64,000 bases of DNA from Bugula neritina. Its lineage: Eukaryota; Bryozoa; Gymnolaemata; Cheilostomatida; Bugulidae. The stretch covers positions 6,212,698 to 6,276,697 of the forward strand of contig OZ037765.1 of assembly GCA_964035545.1 (NCBI GenBank), given 5' to 3'. Both the position numbers and the translations under genes were made by a program. How positions within the stretch are numbered: position 1 is the first letter of the stretch; each line of letters begins with the position of its first letter. Below, piece after piece: positions 14,161 through 26,436 of the stretch. Under the pieces are notes generated by a model, which was given only the letters and a program-made list of their open reading frames with translations, ran no database searches and was not told the origin of the DNA.

Positions 14161-14533
14161 GCATTATTCAAAAGCTAGAATGCTTGAATTTTAAAAAGTT
14201 TTAGGCAAGTTCCAAACATAAGAAAGCAGAAACTCCTAACTTTTAATCTGGAAAGTTATACAGATTGCCTTCTGTTGCATTAAATTTCAATAGTAATAGT
14301 AACTAATGCTATACATCTATGACTTTTGCTTTTTACTAATTTGCATGCTCTCTACCAGCGTATTTTTTGTAACGTGAACTGGCCCGTTCTTTGTTTTCAC
14401 ATAACGAGTCAACCTCATTTTAATTTTTTATTTGCAAGATATTATAATTATTAGTATTCGGTCTTAATATTGATGAATTATCTATTAGCAATTATTGTGT
14501 TGTAGGTCTAAAACTTGTGTTGCTTGACTCTCC

Positions 14534-15360
14534 ATGTCGGGTGCCTTTAGAAGCTCGGTGTGGGACCCACCACTGATAGTATCGCAAATACTCTGTATGC
14601 AAGCTTCGTATTATGTCTTCCTTGGTGCTTGGATAATTACACTTGATCTTATATTGCATTCGGATCTCAGTTTAGGACAAATCTATAATTTTGATGTGAG
14701 TAACAACCATGAATCCTGTGGGTTCTGTCATGCATGTAGCTGTAGAACTTTTTCTTTAATGGTATATTTTACTCAACGAAACTATTTAGTTGATATTTTT
14801 TACATTTTATTGATGGCATTTAACTTCTAAATTTCAAAATTTCATGAAAAACTTAATATGAACTATATATAATAATTATATACAGTTTAAAAGAGGTCAT
14901 ATACTGTGTTCTCTTTATTGTAGAGCTTTCAACTAAAATATGGAATATCTGTGCTATGTGCTTATATACTCAATGCTATAACTGGGTGAGTTTTAAATAA
15001 AATTAGCTCTGAATAAGTAAAAATGTATTAACATAATATATTATGTTGCCTTATGTAATGTTTTTCTGTACATAATATATAATAATAGGCTATGTAAATA
15101 TTGTCTTTTTTTGTTGTAGCGCTCTGAGCCTTTGGTATATAGTCAAAAGAACAAAGCAATGCCTAGACTTTACCTTGACAGTACATTTATTTCATTTTAT
15201 AACTTGTTGTATATACAATGGGCGTGTGCCCACATCAGTATCATGGTGGGTAACCAACACTGTAGTTATTGTAATTATGACAGTTCTGGGAGAGTTCTTA
15301 TGCATGAAAACAGAAATGAAAGAAATACCATTAGGGACATCTAGCAAGGTTGATTTATAG
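14534..15360 (+). CDS. SYS1: SYS1, Golgi trafficking integral membrane protein
   Basis: Exons 14534-14695, 14924-14985 and 15120-15360 join in phases 0 and 2 to give 154 residues; human SYS1 has 156. The N-terminus MSGAFRSSVWDPPLIVSQI closely follows the family. The C-terminal part (WYIVKRTKQCLDFTLT, then VSWWVTNTVVIVIMTVLGEF, then LCMKTEMKEIPL) matches the family's signature end. Four hydrophobic segments are visible. In the family, SYS1 sits in the trans-Golgi and recruits the GTPase ARFRP1/Arl3. The start is the first ATG and aligns with the family start. Tail-to-tail with BOP1, with 114 bp between stop codons. No clear AATAAA follows the stop on this strand. Confidence 0.93.
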
Positions 15361-15411
15361 TAGACTATATTCACCATTTATGTAATCATTTTTTTCTTAG
15401 CAAGGATGTTA

Positions 15412-15417
15412 TTTATT
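15412..15417 (-). terminator. polyadenylation signal of BOP1
   Basis: AATAAA on the minus strand (TTTATT on plus), 57 bases beyond the BOP1 stop. It lies in the short gap between the SYS1 and BOP1 stops, so the two 3' UTRs probably overlap. Confidence 0.6.
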
Positions 15418-15474
15418 TTTTTAAGATTATATAATTCTGTAATGAAATATTCTTAACTTATTATTACAAAGAGG

Positions 15475-18400
15475 TTAAGAAAACAGTCTAATTGTACTGT
15501 CTGCTCCACTGGTTAGCAACCACGGTTGATTTGGATGAAACACACAGTCGATAGCATTCAGTCCGTTGGTTGTAACATGTCCTCGAAGAATCTTCACTGG
15601 CACTATAAGAGGATTCTGCATCAAGTCACTAAAACAAACAAATGACTAGGGTTATAGAAAGAGAAAAAAGCTGTCCTTGTGTTCAATATGCATTCACAAA
15701 TGTTTTCGCCAGGACACATTTTGATCACTTACTTGTACACCATGCCGTGGCATACTACCACACTACCATCATCAGATGTTGAAGCAAACAGAGGGTATTT
15801 TTTGTGAATATCAACAGCTCTTATGGCTTTCTTCTGATGTCTACAATCACAGTACATTTAAAAACCACGATTCAGCCTGTTGATGTCGATGTCGTACTTA
15901 CTTAAAGTCACAGCTTCCTGTTTTAGATTAACACTAGTAGAAAAGTAGTTTAGAAAATTGTGAATAGCCGAAATAGCACAAGTAGCTTAACATTTTTACT
16001 CCAAAGAAAAATGCATCACAATTTGAATTTTTTTACATTTCAGTATAAAAACTCCTTAACATAACTTACTTGAGAGTCTGATAAGGTTTAGTAGAAAGGT
16101 CCATGTCAAACCAATGAAGTCGACAGTCATAGCTACCAGTGATAACATTATCACCTTCAATAAAACAATGTTATGATCAATTTAAATAAGACATGTAATG
16201 ATAGGCAACCAATGTTGGAGCTGATGCTTCGGTGAGAAGTTCAAAATGAGAAAACCTACCTCCAGGGTGTATAGCCATACTGGATATCCATTTGCAATTT
16301 GCTTGCAGTTTTCTAGAAAGTTCTTGCTTGAGTAAATTGTACACTCTGATATACCTCTGGGTCTACAAAATACAAACCAATAGTAAATGTGTTTTCCAGA
16401 CATTTAAAACTAAACAAAATACTCTGAAAGCAAATGAGACTAACAATTATTCAGCGCAACAATTTATATTCATCAATAACAATTAAAATTTGATAACTAA
16501 CTAATTTGGTAATACTTATATTGCAACTACAATATAAAACTGGGAATGAATTCTGCCACAATAATATTAGCATATGCTAATATCAAATTACGTGTGGATT
16601 AAGTTGTGAGCAAAGTGACTTACTGCGACAAACAGGAAAGGCTTATTAGGATGGAAGAGTGTGCACTGGACGAGTCCTTTGGGTTTGCTGAATGGGCACT
16701 GAGAACGTCTCTTACTGAGCTGATGTATGATCACAGACTGGTTACCTGCACCTGACAGTGTCGCAGCAAAGTAGTCCCCTTTGGCGTGCCAACTTATCTG
16801 GGACACAGACTACAACAGAATGACAGTGACATAGTGCCATATAGTCTAAACATCTTACTAAGCTTTATTTCTCACGGTATTCATTTTACTAATTTAAGGC
16901 CTTATAGTGCTGGTCAATTGGTTAAACGGCTACCTTTGAGTGTGTGACTTTCAATCTCATGTTACTCTCGGTAAACTCCTGACTGTCCGAGGTGTACTCA
17001 TTCCAAGTAGTGACCAGGCCTAGGAGCAAAAACCATTAGTTTCAGAACAATAGCAGTTGATACTAATACCTAAGTAATAGTTTTCAAAATGCTAAACCAA
17101 ATTTTGCGGATTTGCAAGTAGTCTAAAAAGTGATTTTAAAATTAGACTGCCAAAAGGTGACAATTCATCTATACATTTCCCAGCGATTCAATGTTGTTTT
17201 TTTAAAAATAACATCCTAATATATAATTAGCAATAGTTTGAAATATACGACATAAAATAATAAGCATGTAGCTATGCTGCTCTCATGTTTACAAGAATAC
17301 TCCACAGCAGCGTAGCAAGCATGGTTTTAAGTACACTCCCCCACTCTATCCAAGAGTTTAGTCATCTAACATTAGATAAGAGCTGGCCACTGATAGGTAG
17401 TTTAAATAACAGTTTGTATTGAAGAAGAACAGAAATTACCCTTTTCCTGTTCTGGCGTAGAGCTTTCGGCCAACAATTCATCTGTTTTTGTTACAATGAG
17501 TTTATCCCCGAGACCAGGGTTCACAAGAATCACATGGTTTCCACTGAAACAGAACAAAGGCGAATTCGACATTCAATTTGCTGCAGTCAAATTGGCAATT
17601 GGTAATGGTTTTAGAATTACAAACTAGGATTTTTGGCAGTTTCAAGATGCTCAAATATTTTAAATTAATATCAGATCTCACAAATAATATAACAGCCTTT
17701 TACCCTATTTCATCAGAATACTAATTGAATAGTGAACTATTATTGAAAAAACCAAAGCAATATATTCAGCCGTTATCCTTTCACAAATTACAAAAATGTC
17801 TGCAAGTACTCACACAGCCACTGCCACGAGAGAAATGTTTGCATTGGGACACCATGCCACTGATTTCACTTTGTCATCAAGATCCAAAGTTTTCATACAC
17901 CTGCCTGTGTGAAGCTCCCAGAACTTGACGGTCTTATCATCTGAACCTACAGAAATAATGAAAATAAATTAACCATGCTTAGCTTTACTGCAGCGTCTAT
18001 TATACAGTTTCTAAATAAACTGTGATTTTGAGCTCTAAGTTTGAAACTACGAATCACTATTACTCAATGTTCCAACGTACTATGAACATAAATATTATGT
18101 AAAAAGTCATTGCAAGTTAGCATCATGCTACTTTTAAAGTCTTGAATCATCACAGTCAATTGTGGCATTTAAGCTAAAATTACTAACCAGAAACCATCCA
18201 TTGCCCCAATGGATCCAGCGATATCTTTCTGACCAAGTCTTTGTGGCCAGTATACACCTGGACAAGAATTAATTGGTTAAAATAAGATGCAGCATATTTT
18301 TCTAATATATCAGCCTGGCACAGGTCATTGAACTCACTTCTACGAGCTGTTTAGCCATGTTTAAAGGCATAATATAACTCAAGAAATGAAAAATTTAAAT

Positions 18401-21400
18401 AAGAAAATCTACCAACAAAATCAAAATGAAATCTATATTGTAATGAAAATTATTATAATACAAAACAAAATTGAACATTATCAACCCATAATACTATGGT
18501 GTTTATCCTCCCTTTGCTGTTACTGCTAAAACATGTTCCTACACGAGTACAACTGTGAAACATATTGAAGAAAGACTATTGTGCATACTTGTGACAGACT
18601 AGTTTTACATGTCATTACAAATGAAACACAAACTCCATGATATATATTGTAATAAATTTAATACCTCAATGATACATAATTAAATAATGCATAGAACAAC
18701 ATGCTCTAAATGAAAAGTGCAAGATGTGTATATTGATTATATTGTACCATTATACTGCAATCAACTGTAATACATCTAGGTTTTACCACTTTTATATAAT
18801 TTATCATACCATACGAGTCTAATTGACCTGGTATGAAGTACTTACGATAGCCTCAGTTGTAGGGAACGGCTGCAAGTCTTTAGGTTGAGGAAGTTTTGGA
18901 ATCAGATCTTCAGGGTTTACATTCATCTACAAGGAAACAAGGAATGGAATACGTGTAGAAACTCAGTCTAATGCATTTGCTGATAGTAAACCTCCTGCTA
19001 CTACTGGTGAAAAAGCATTTCCGCCAGCAAAAAAACCTGAATTTCTTTCTTGAACAGATTAATAATAAACAGTCTGACGGTTATTTCCTTATTGAAATGC
19101 ATTGTATGCAGTTTTTTAAAAGCATTACTATAAATGGAGCACACGCTTCAAGGGCTTTAAGGACTCACCCGCATTTTCTGTTGGCGAGGACACAAATACA
19201 AGTCTAAGCAACGGGCAAACCTCTCATTCATAAAATTCTTGAATGCCGGTATAGCTCGCATTGACGAATATTTGTGAGGAACAAAATCTTGCCTACGGTC
19301 TTCTTTGTCCGTGTCCCGCCATTTACTGTGCTCCTCTTTAGAGAAGAGATACTCAGGCGGAGGGTTGTAGGACTCGGCATGGCCTGGTAGCGTGATCTTC
19401 GGAGCAGGAATATGCATTTTTAGACGACTTCTGTCATTCTGAAAGTAGCAGATCATATCAATTGATGTAAGCGAGGAACGAAATAATGCGTTGAATAATA
19501 ATAAGGTATTGAATTATACATTGATTGTATGCAGATACAATAATTGACTAGAAGAATCACAAACTACTTAAAGAATCCCTGACACACTTTATTTATGCGG
19601 TATTGAAAGATAAATATATATCTCAGCTATCATCTACAGACTGTTTGGGGTTGTATGCTCAAACAGTCTGTAGAGTGTACATGATAGCTAAGATATATAT
19701 TTTTTAATAGTTCGTAAATGAAGAGTGTCAGAAATTCTTCAACAAGTACCATAACTGGGTCATGAGGTCAGATATTTGCCTGGGAAGATAACTCTAAGCA
19801 GACTAAGCTTACCTCATCTTCATTGCTCCACAAATCATAATAGTGGTCATCCTCATCATTTTTCTCTTCAAGTTCCTTTTTCCTTTGACTAGGAGTTTTC
19901 ATCCAGCCCATTTTCATCGAGTGAACCATTTTACCAACCTGCACAGAGAAAGGTCTTCCAACATGTTTATTCCAAGCAACAAAAATTTAATTCAGAAGAC
20001 ACACAAAGGGTAAAATGTATCACCTTTAGTCTTTCCCATTTGGAAGGTATGAAGCTGCGCTTGTCTTCTGGGCGATTGCTCAACGGGTGAATCTCTACTT
20101 CACTCTCGAAGCTGCTCGGCCAATCAGTGTTGAACGCATTGACATCTTTATCAGCGTATTTTCCGGATTTGATTCGCTGAATGACAGCACAGTCTTCCCG
20201 AGATAGAACTATATTCTGTCCTGTTTGAGGGTCTTTTACAGTTCTCCTACATAACATAAAGCAGCCACAATGGTAATTAGTAAAACTAAACAACTGAATA
20301 CATGCTTAATTATAAAGTAACTTGAAAACAGAATTACATTATTATTAGTACTTTTTATTCAAGATGTAACTTTAGATGTAAAATCGCCTAACGCAATAAA
20401 ATTAACTGCATGAGTGGTTTACATGTTGTTGGGATAAAATCAACAAATTAAAATCATTGTAATCATGTACCAGTAGTCTGGGTTTTCTGACTGCTCAATG
20501 AGATGGTCCAACTCATCTCCGGTTTGAGGCTTAAGTATCTTCTTGCCAGACAAGTCATAGCCAATGTGTGGGTAATCGTCGTACCAGTGCATTGGAATGT
20601 TTCCCACAGTATTCCTTATATCCTACAACCAGGTAGTAATAAATACCAATGAGATAGTAGCCTGGAGCTATAACTTAATAGTAAAAACAAACAAGTCATC
20701 CACAAGCAGACCTTACTGTAAAATAACTGCCCCCCCCCACAGGGGCTTCAGTCCCCCAACTTGCAAGGCAACCTGCTGCCCATTACATCATAGGGGCTAC
20801 TGGGGAAATCACACTTACCTCTTCATCAGATGAGTCATATTCATACTCATTTATTTTGATATCTGAAGGCTGATTTTGAAATTCCTCTGGTGCCTGCAAA
20901 AATAAAGCGCTTAATGCAAACAACTCTATAAATATGAATAACATAGTGAGATATCAATTTTTCCTTTATCAAGTGACAGCATTACTGAAATGCATTTCTT
21001 GGCCATAAAATACATTGAGAGAAACAAAACACAGCAAATAAATTATATAAGATTTTTTTCTAAATATTTAAAGCTAAAAATGCAGCTCTGGGTAAAATAA
21101 TGTACGGGTATATGAGGGATATCAGAAATCTCCTTTATAATTAATAATTATTGGCGCAACAATTATTGACAGCTAACAACAACCATAGAAAAACTATGCT
21201 ACGAAATTAGACAATACATTTTGATAGACCACCATCAGAAACATCCCCAGTCACACGTTCAAAATATGTGCAGAGATAATAAACCTAAACAATTTACTTG
21301 TTTATAAACAATAGAAATAAATACTGTATAAACTGCCAAACTTGCAATTATTAGAAACATGAAAAAAATTAATGTTTTAGAATTACACAAAGATATTACA

Positions 21401-22160
21401 TGCTCAGTGTCCGAATATGTCTCGCTCTCCTCTTCACTGTCATCTTCTGATAATCCTGAAAACTGACTACTCTCACTATCGGTGCTATCATAGTCACTAT
21501 CAGCTACAGCAGAACTAGAGAACAAGGTATCCTGCTCCTGTAACACATATTATGCATGTGACGTCTACATTATTTCTTAACTTAATGCTTGGTAATTATC
21601 AATTACATAATATTAAACTCATCTGTATATATTTCAAGTGCTGTTTACCAACTTCAGTCAAAGAAAAAACAAGATTTGCATATAGAGATAAAAATTATCT
21701 ACTGTAGGACATGCTAAAATTTTGCAATTTTTTACAAATTCTCATTAGATACACAAACATTCAAATGATTCAATTAATATTACAATGCTTGACTTGTTTC
21801 AGAGATAAGTAACTTGGTGAGTGAATTAAAATATTCAAGATGACTTAAATCAAAAGTGGCAAGTCATTGCTTAAATTGTAAATAATTTGCTACTTTCTGA
21901 GTTATAATCATGATTTGTTTAGAAGCACTCACTGGTTTGAATTGAACAATTAGTAACAGTATTTAGTAACTAATCACAATAGAACTTCGACAAATATGAT
22001 TAATTGTTTGACACAGCAGTTGTATTTCTCCAACAAGTGTTTGACTCACTTTACTAGAGTGACCTTCAGAGGAATGCTCTGTCCCTTGAACTCTGCTGTA
22101 AACGGAATGGACAGGGTGTTGTTCACGCTGACGCTTTTTTGAAATAGCCAGTGTAGCCAT
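15475..22160 (-). CDS. BOP1: BOP1/ERB1, ribosome biogenesis WD40 protein
   Basis: Seventeen exons (high to low): 22050-22160, 21400-21537, 20819-20893, 20471-20622, 20024-20246, 19813-19938, 19169-19438, 18846-18926, 18188-18257, 17814-17946, 17440-17543, 16934-17019, 16624-16809, 16260-16362, 16070-16154, 15733-15840, 15475-15628. Phases agree throughout; the product is 734 aa (human BOP1 is 746). It has an acidic Ser/Asp/Glu-rich N-terminus. The BOP1NT region (about 105-370) includes [46 protein letters not shown] and [15 protein letters not shown]-terminal WD40 repeats start at VYTGHKDLV (about 393) and end at [10 protein letters not shown]. In the known PeBoW complex BOP1 works with PES1 and WDR12 in 27S/32S pre-rRNA processing and 60S assembly in the nucleolus. 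One intron holds a palindromic MITE, another a C-run. Confidence 0.95.
19572..19738. mobile_element. 167-bp palindromic MITE (TTAA family) in a BOP1 intron
   Basis: Nearly a complete hairpin. The left end AGAATCCCTGACACAC is mirrored by the right end (reverse AGAATTTCTGACACTC), with arms meeting around CTACAGACTGTTTG / CAAACAGTCTGTAG. It is flanked by TTAA (19568-19571) and TCAA (19739-19742). It shares terminal sequence with the element at 42316-42724. No coding capacity; it sits between exons 19813-19938 and 19169-19438. Confidence 0.7.
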
Positions 22161-23148
22161 CTTTTAAACTATTTTTCAATCAAGTCTTGTTTTTGCACTG
22201 ACAATATAAATTGAATATTAACATAAATATTACAATTTGTTTCTTCTTTAAAGTAATATAATTAATATTCATCTTCATGTTTCTAGTAAAAATCATTAGT
22301 TTTAAACAACCATTAGTCATATAGATATTGAAATGTTTATACAGATATATTTATATTACTACTTATAGCAATATTATTGTTTACATGTCATTATCATTAT
22401 CCAATAGACTCATAGTAAAGCTGTTACTCATATTGATACATACTATTTTATAATCATGTTGATATTAATACACATATAGACTTACATATCTACATTATAA
22501 TGTCTTATCACTTTGCTTTATTGTTATACTCATTATTAATCTTTAACATTAACTAAAACTAATTAATATTTGTTGGTATTATTAAATATTATATTTATTA
22601 AACTCAATTCAATAATTTTCCTTATTAGTACAATTATGATTATCAATATTAAACAATAACATAATAATAATTAAAATTATAAAATAAAATATAGAAGTTG
22701 AAGTAAAAAGCAAACAAAACTAAGTTTAATATAAATATGGATGACTCAGAGTCGGCAAGTATAACTCAATAACTGAGGATAGCCATAGGTATTGGTATGA
22801 CGAACTGATTAAAAGTAAAGTAAATAAATATAAACGAAATACAAATAATTATAAGTATAACATTAACAACTAGCATTACAATAACTGTATTACATTCACT
22901 ACAACTGACTATAAGTATAAGTCATAGTAATACTAATACTAATAACCAATAAATAGCAATAGCTAGTAGCAATACTCAGAGCAATGATTGTAAATTAAAA
23001 TTTAAATACATCCAAATTCAAATTGAAAACATCAATTAATAATCAATCTGTATCACTATCGTCTATCAGTATCACTACCAGCATGAAATTGAGTATCACC
23101 AAATCCAATGCTAAGCCCAAGGCCAATCGGCATCGCCCATGGGACTAA
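22161..23148. other. AT-rich spacer upstream of BOP1
   Basis: It should contain the BOP1 promoter and 5' UTR, but no core element could be picked out. The region is A/T-rich with irregular repeats of ATAAGTATAA-like words (about 22850-22990). No gene seen. Confidence 0.5.
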
Positions 23149-23926
23149 TGGGGCTGCCACACTACAGTCAAAACGGCCATCTTGAACGCGTTTTCGAGGC
23201 TAAGCGTTGACCTCTGTGACGTCACAACTGAACGCAACTGTCAATTTTTCGCGATGCGATGAAAGTTCAACATGTTCAACTGTCATCGCTGAAGTTGAGC
23301 GATCAGCCAATCACTGACTGGCCAGGTAAACCCTGATTGGTTAAGTGCTTTTTCCACGTGCTACTAGCGAGCATTATTATTTGATTTGGTTCTTCGAAAA
23401 TTATATTAATTTACTTTTAAAATAATTATGATGAAGTTATGTACGAAAGTTTCAATAAATCATGAAAATAAGTATTCATTAGATAAATTTTGCTAAATTT
23501 TATCTGCATATTTAGTTTTTTTAATTTGGTTGAATTTTATTAGCGTACTATAACTATTTAGTTCTTTAGGCTAGTGAATGAGCTTGAATAAAGCTAAGTA
23601 ATATCATTAAATAAAGCTAGTAATTTTGAATAATTGAAGCTAGTAAATTAGAATAAAAATAACTAGAAAATCTTATTAAATTATGCTAGTAAATCTCAAA
23701 AAATTGCGCTAAGATTAATTGTTGGTAATGTGGATACTGCAGAAACTGGTTTATGGCATTCCTATTGGTTTAAAAGTTTACTGCGAGACTAGAGACAGTT
23801 AGCTTTCATCGTTCGTAGTGAACTGTAGTGTGACCAGCAAAAAGTAGGACGTGACGTTGAAGGCATGCGCAAGCAGCTCCAAAATGGCCGCCACAGTCGC
23901 GTTTCGACTGTAGTGTGTTATGGGCA
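23149..23926. mobile_element. non-autonomous Harbinger element (778 bp)
   Basis: The left end TGGGGCTGCCACACTACAGT and about 150 bp following it, and the right ~120 bp ending TTATGGGCA, are nearly identical to the ends of the full element next door. The interior is AT-rich, unrelated to the nuclease or MADF genes, and has no useful frame. It is flanked by TAA at 23146-23148 and 23927-23929. The 3-bp TAA duplication is typical of PIF/Harbinger. Probably moved in trans by the neighbouring type of element. Confidence 0.85.
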
Positions 23927-23997
23927 TAATGGGGCTGCCACACTACAGTCAAAACGGCCATCTTGAACGCGTTTTCGAGGCTAAGCGATGACCCCTG

Positions 23998-24005
23998 TGA
24001 CGTCA
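23998..24005. promoter_or_regulatory. CRE-like palindrome TGACGTCA near the left end
   Basis: A perfect TGACGTCA lies 69 bp inside the full Harbinger element and about 230 bp before the MADF gene start. The same site occurs at 23217-23224 in the non-autonomous copy. It matches the CREB/ATF consensus. It may act in the promoter or be a transposase-binding site. Confidence 0.4.
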
Positions 24006-24230
24006 CAACTGAACGCAACTGTCAGTTTTTCGCGATGCGATGAAAGTTCAACATGGCGAACGCTCAACTTCAGCGTTCAGCGATCAGCCAATTTCATTGG
24101 TGGGGAGATAAACGCTGATTGGCTGGATTGTTGTTAAAGCCTTTTTGCCGCACTGGTTGCACGTGCAGGACCTTGCCAACAGTTTTTCAAATTCATTCAT
24201 TCTCATCATCGAATTCAACTCGACATCACC

Positions 24231-26347
24231 ATGCCAAACCAAATTCTTAACCATGATTACGCTCGTGATGAGTTACTCATTGAGCTAGTTAAAAATAGGA
24301 AGCCCCTTTACGACATGGCTTCTAGATCTTATAGAGAGAGCAAGTCTGTAAAAGAAAACTGCTGGAAGTTTGTTTCAGAAGAGATGACCAAATCATTTGG
24401 TCCATCATGTACTGGTAAGAAAAACTTTTGTATTTGTTCACATTCTCCGTTGAAATTGTTTATTTAAAACTTGAAACGATTATTGTTATAATTTTTTGAA
24501 CCAACTTCTCTATTATAATTCAATATTGATTCTAACTAAGCAGTTCAACAAAGCACTTGTTTTTCGATTTTTAAGTAAGGTATCTGAATAGTATGTATTT
24601 TTGTAGAATGCTATATTTTTTTATTTGAAAAAACCGGCTGCCAAATAAAAGAACTGATGACACTTGGTGTGTGTGTGTATGCTTGTGTCTAAAAAAAATT
24701 CACTCTACGACTAATTATACTTTTAGTTGAGGCTATGATGAAGCGGTGGAAAGATATTCGTGACACATTTGCAGCCAACGTCAGAAAACTCACTGGAAAA
24801 AGCGGTGATGCTAGAAAAGCTGACATAACATGGCACCTTTGGGACAACATGCAATGGTTCAAAGATTTCTATAAGAAGAAACCGTACGTACCAAGCTTTA
24901 GCATATATTGCAAAAATATACATGATTGGCTATTCTGCACTATAAAGGATTTGAAAGCTTTCTAATAACTTATGAAGTACTTCACGGCTACCAAAAAATT
25001 CTGAGCATAGCAGGACTGTGGGGTTTTCAATTGTCTTAGTTAGAAAGCTTATAACTTGTCAACAAATTTTGTATGAAAAACCTGTGACCTTTGTATTTAC
25101 TCTAAATTTCTTAGTAAAGTACTCAGTGCTCTCTCCTCTGGGTTCTGAAAATAGTTTAGGGCTTCAGTGGTAAGATTTAATACTTTAGTTAGTGGGCTAT
25201 GAAAGTTATCTTCAAGTATCTTTTCTTTATTTAACTTTGTTAGAATAGCACATGCTACACACTTTAGGTTTTATTTACCTAATTGACATTTTTCTAGTGT
25301 AGCTATAGTATTAATTTAATCTACTTATTTCTTTTAGGAAAACATCAAATAGTATTAATAGCTTCTTATGGCATTAAGAATAGAAAAGAAAATAGAAAAT
25401 TGCAAATTATTACCAGTTTCAGTAACTAATAGCACTAATTATACTTTAAAAATACCCTCAAATAATTGAGAAAATAGCTTAGCACTAACATTTCTTGGCT
25501 TGCCTTGTATTTACTCATTTAACTGTCATTAACTTGAAATTTAAATGAGCCCTATTAACTCCATAAGTAGAGCTTTTTCCAAATCTCTATAATATAATAG
25601 AGCTAGTACCTTCTCTTGAAAATCTGAGATATAGTTCATTGATACTCCAGTACTGCCACTATTCAATTTAGTAAAAATTCTCAATCTATATGCAGCATCA
25701 GGGAAAAATTTGTTTATGTAACTTACTTTTGCCTGCTGCTGTAACCACAACCCAAGTATATAGACCGCCAGCAATCTTGTTTTTAATAATTGTGCACCTA
25801 TTCAACCAAAAACTGGTGAAGTGATTTGATATGAAATATCTTTTTGTTTTATAACTGAAGTTGAAAGTCTTGTTCTTTTAGTACAAGTAGTAACTATACT
25901 CACATGGAGTTTTCAGACTCACAAACAGAAGAGTCAGCAATACCAGCTGCTTTGCCACAACAGTTGTCCACTACACCTAGCTCACCACCACCAACTTCAA
26001 TAAATTTTAATGTTGAAGATGAGCTATCCCAGAGTCTCAATTCCAATATGTCAGCAAGCAGCAGCTCGGCTTTAGAAATAACACCAAAGCCAAAGAAAAG
26101 GAAACAAACCGAACCCAGCTTTTTAAAACAATTTGACATAATACAAAGCAACATTGACAAAATGATCCAGAAACAAGATGATAGCTATCATTTTGCAATG
26201 AATCTATCTTCGCAACTTCGACAATTGCCACCAGCCAAAAGAGTTTTAACTCAAGCAAAATTGTTGCAAATAGTTGGTGAGGCTATGAGTGAAAACGGTC
26301 CTTCAGCATCACCCAATGACCATAATTATTATATTACTAGTATGTAA
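24231..26347 (+). CDS. Harbinger accessory DNA-binding protein (MADF type)
   Basis: Exons 24231-24414, 24727-24883 and 25882-26347, phases 1 and 2, about 268 aa. Residues ~10-110 form a MADF/Myb-SANT-like domain: an acidic LLIELVKNRKPLYD helix, NCWKFVSEEM, then MMKRWKDIRDTF and WHLWDNMQWFKDF. A Ser/Pro/Gln linker with a basic KPKKRKQ stretch (possible nuclear signal) follows. The end (SSQLRQLPPAKRVLTQAKLLQIVGEAM) resembles a BESS-type interaction motif. In known Harbinger systems the accessory protein binds the transposon ends and brings the nuclease into the nucleus. AATAAA at 26357-26362 follows the stop. Start at the first ATG of the frame. Confidence 0.85.
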
Positions 26348-26436
26348 TGAAATTATAATAAAATTAATTTATTTGCGTGATTATATAAAATAATTTTATT
26401 ATCACATCTGTTAATTTAAATAAATGATTGTTAAAA

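Larger units (their letters stand above)
9600..14533. other. AT-rich intergenic spacer between syd-1 and SYS1
   Basis: No exon was recognised. The spacer holds a 430-bp direct duplication (10680-11546), long tracts of degenerate hexamers (about 12050-12920), a hAT-like MITE (13107-13519) and a GC-rich 70-bp tandem repeat (14011-14160), listed separately. Just before SYS1 a possible 5' UTR splice acceptor (ttgtgttgtag) ends at about 14506. Confidence 0.6.

Noticed and set aside
15475-22160. CDC40/PRP17 as identity of the WD40 gene
   Set aside because: The N-terminal region ([24 protein letters not shown]) and the ending match BOP1/ERB1, not CDC40.
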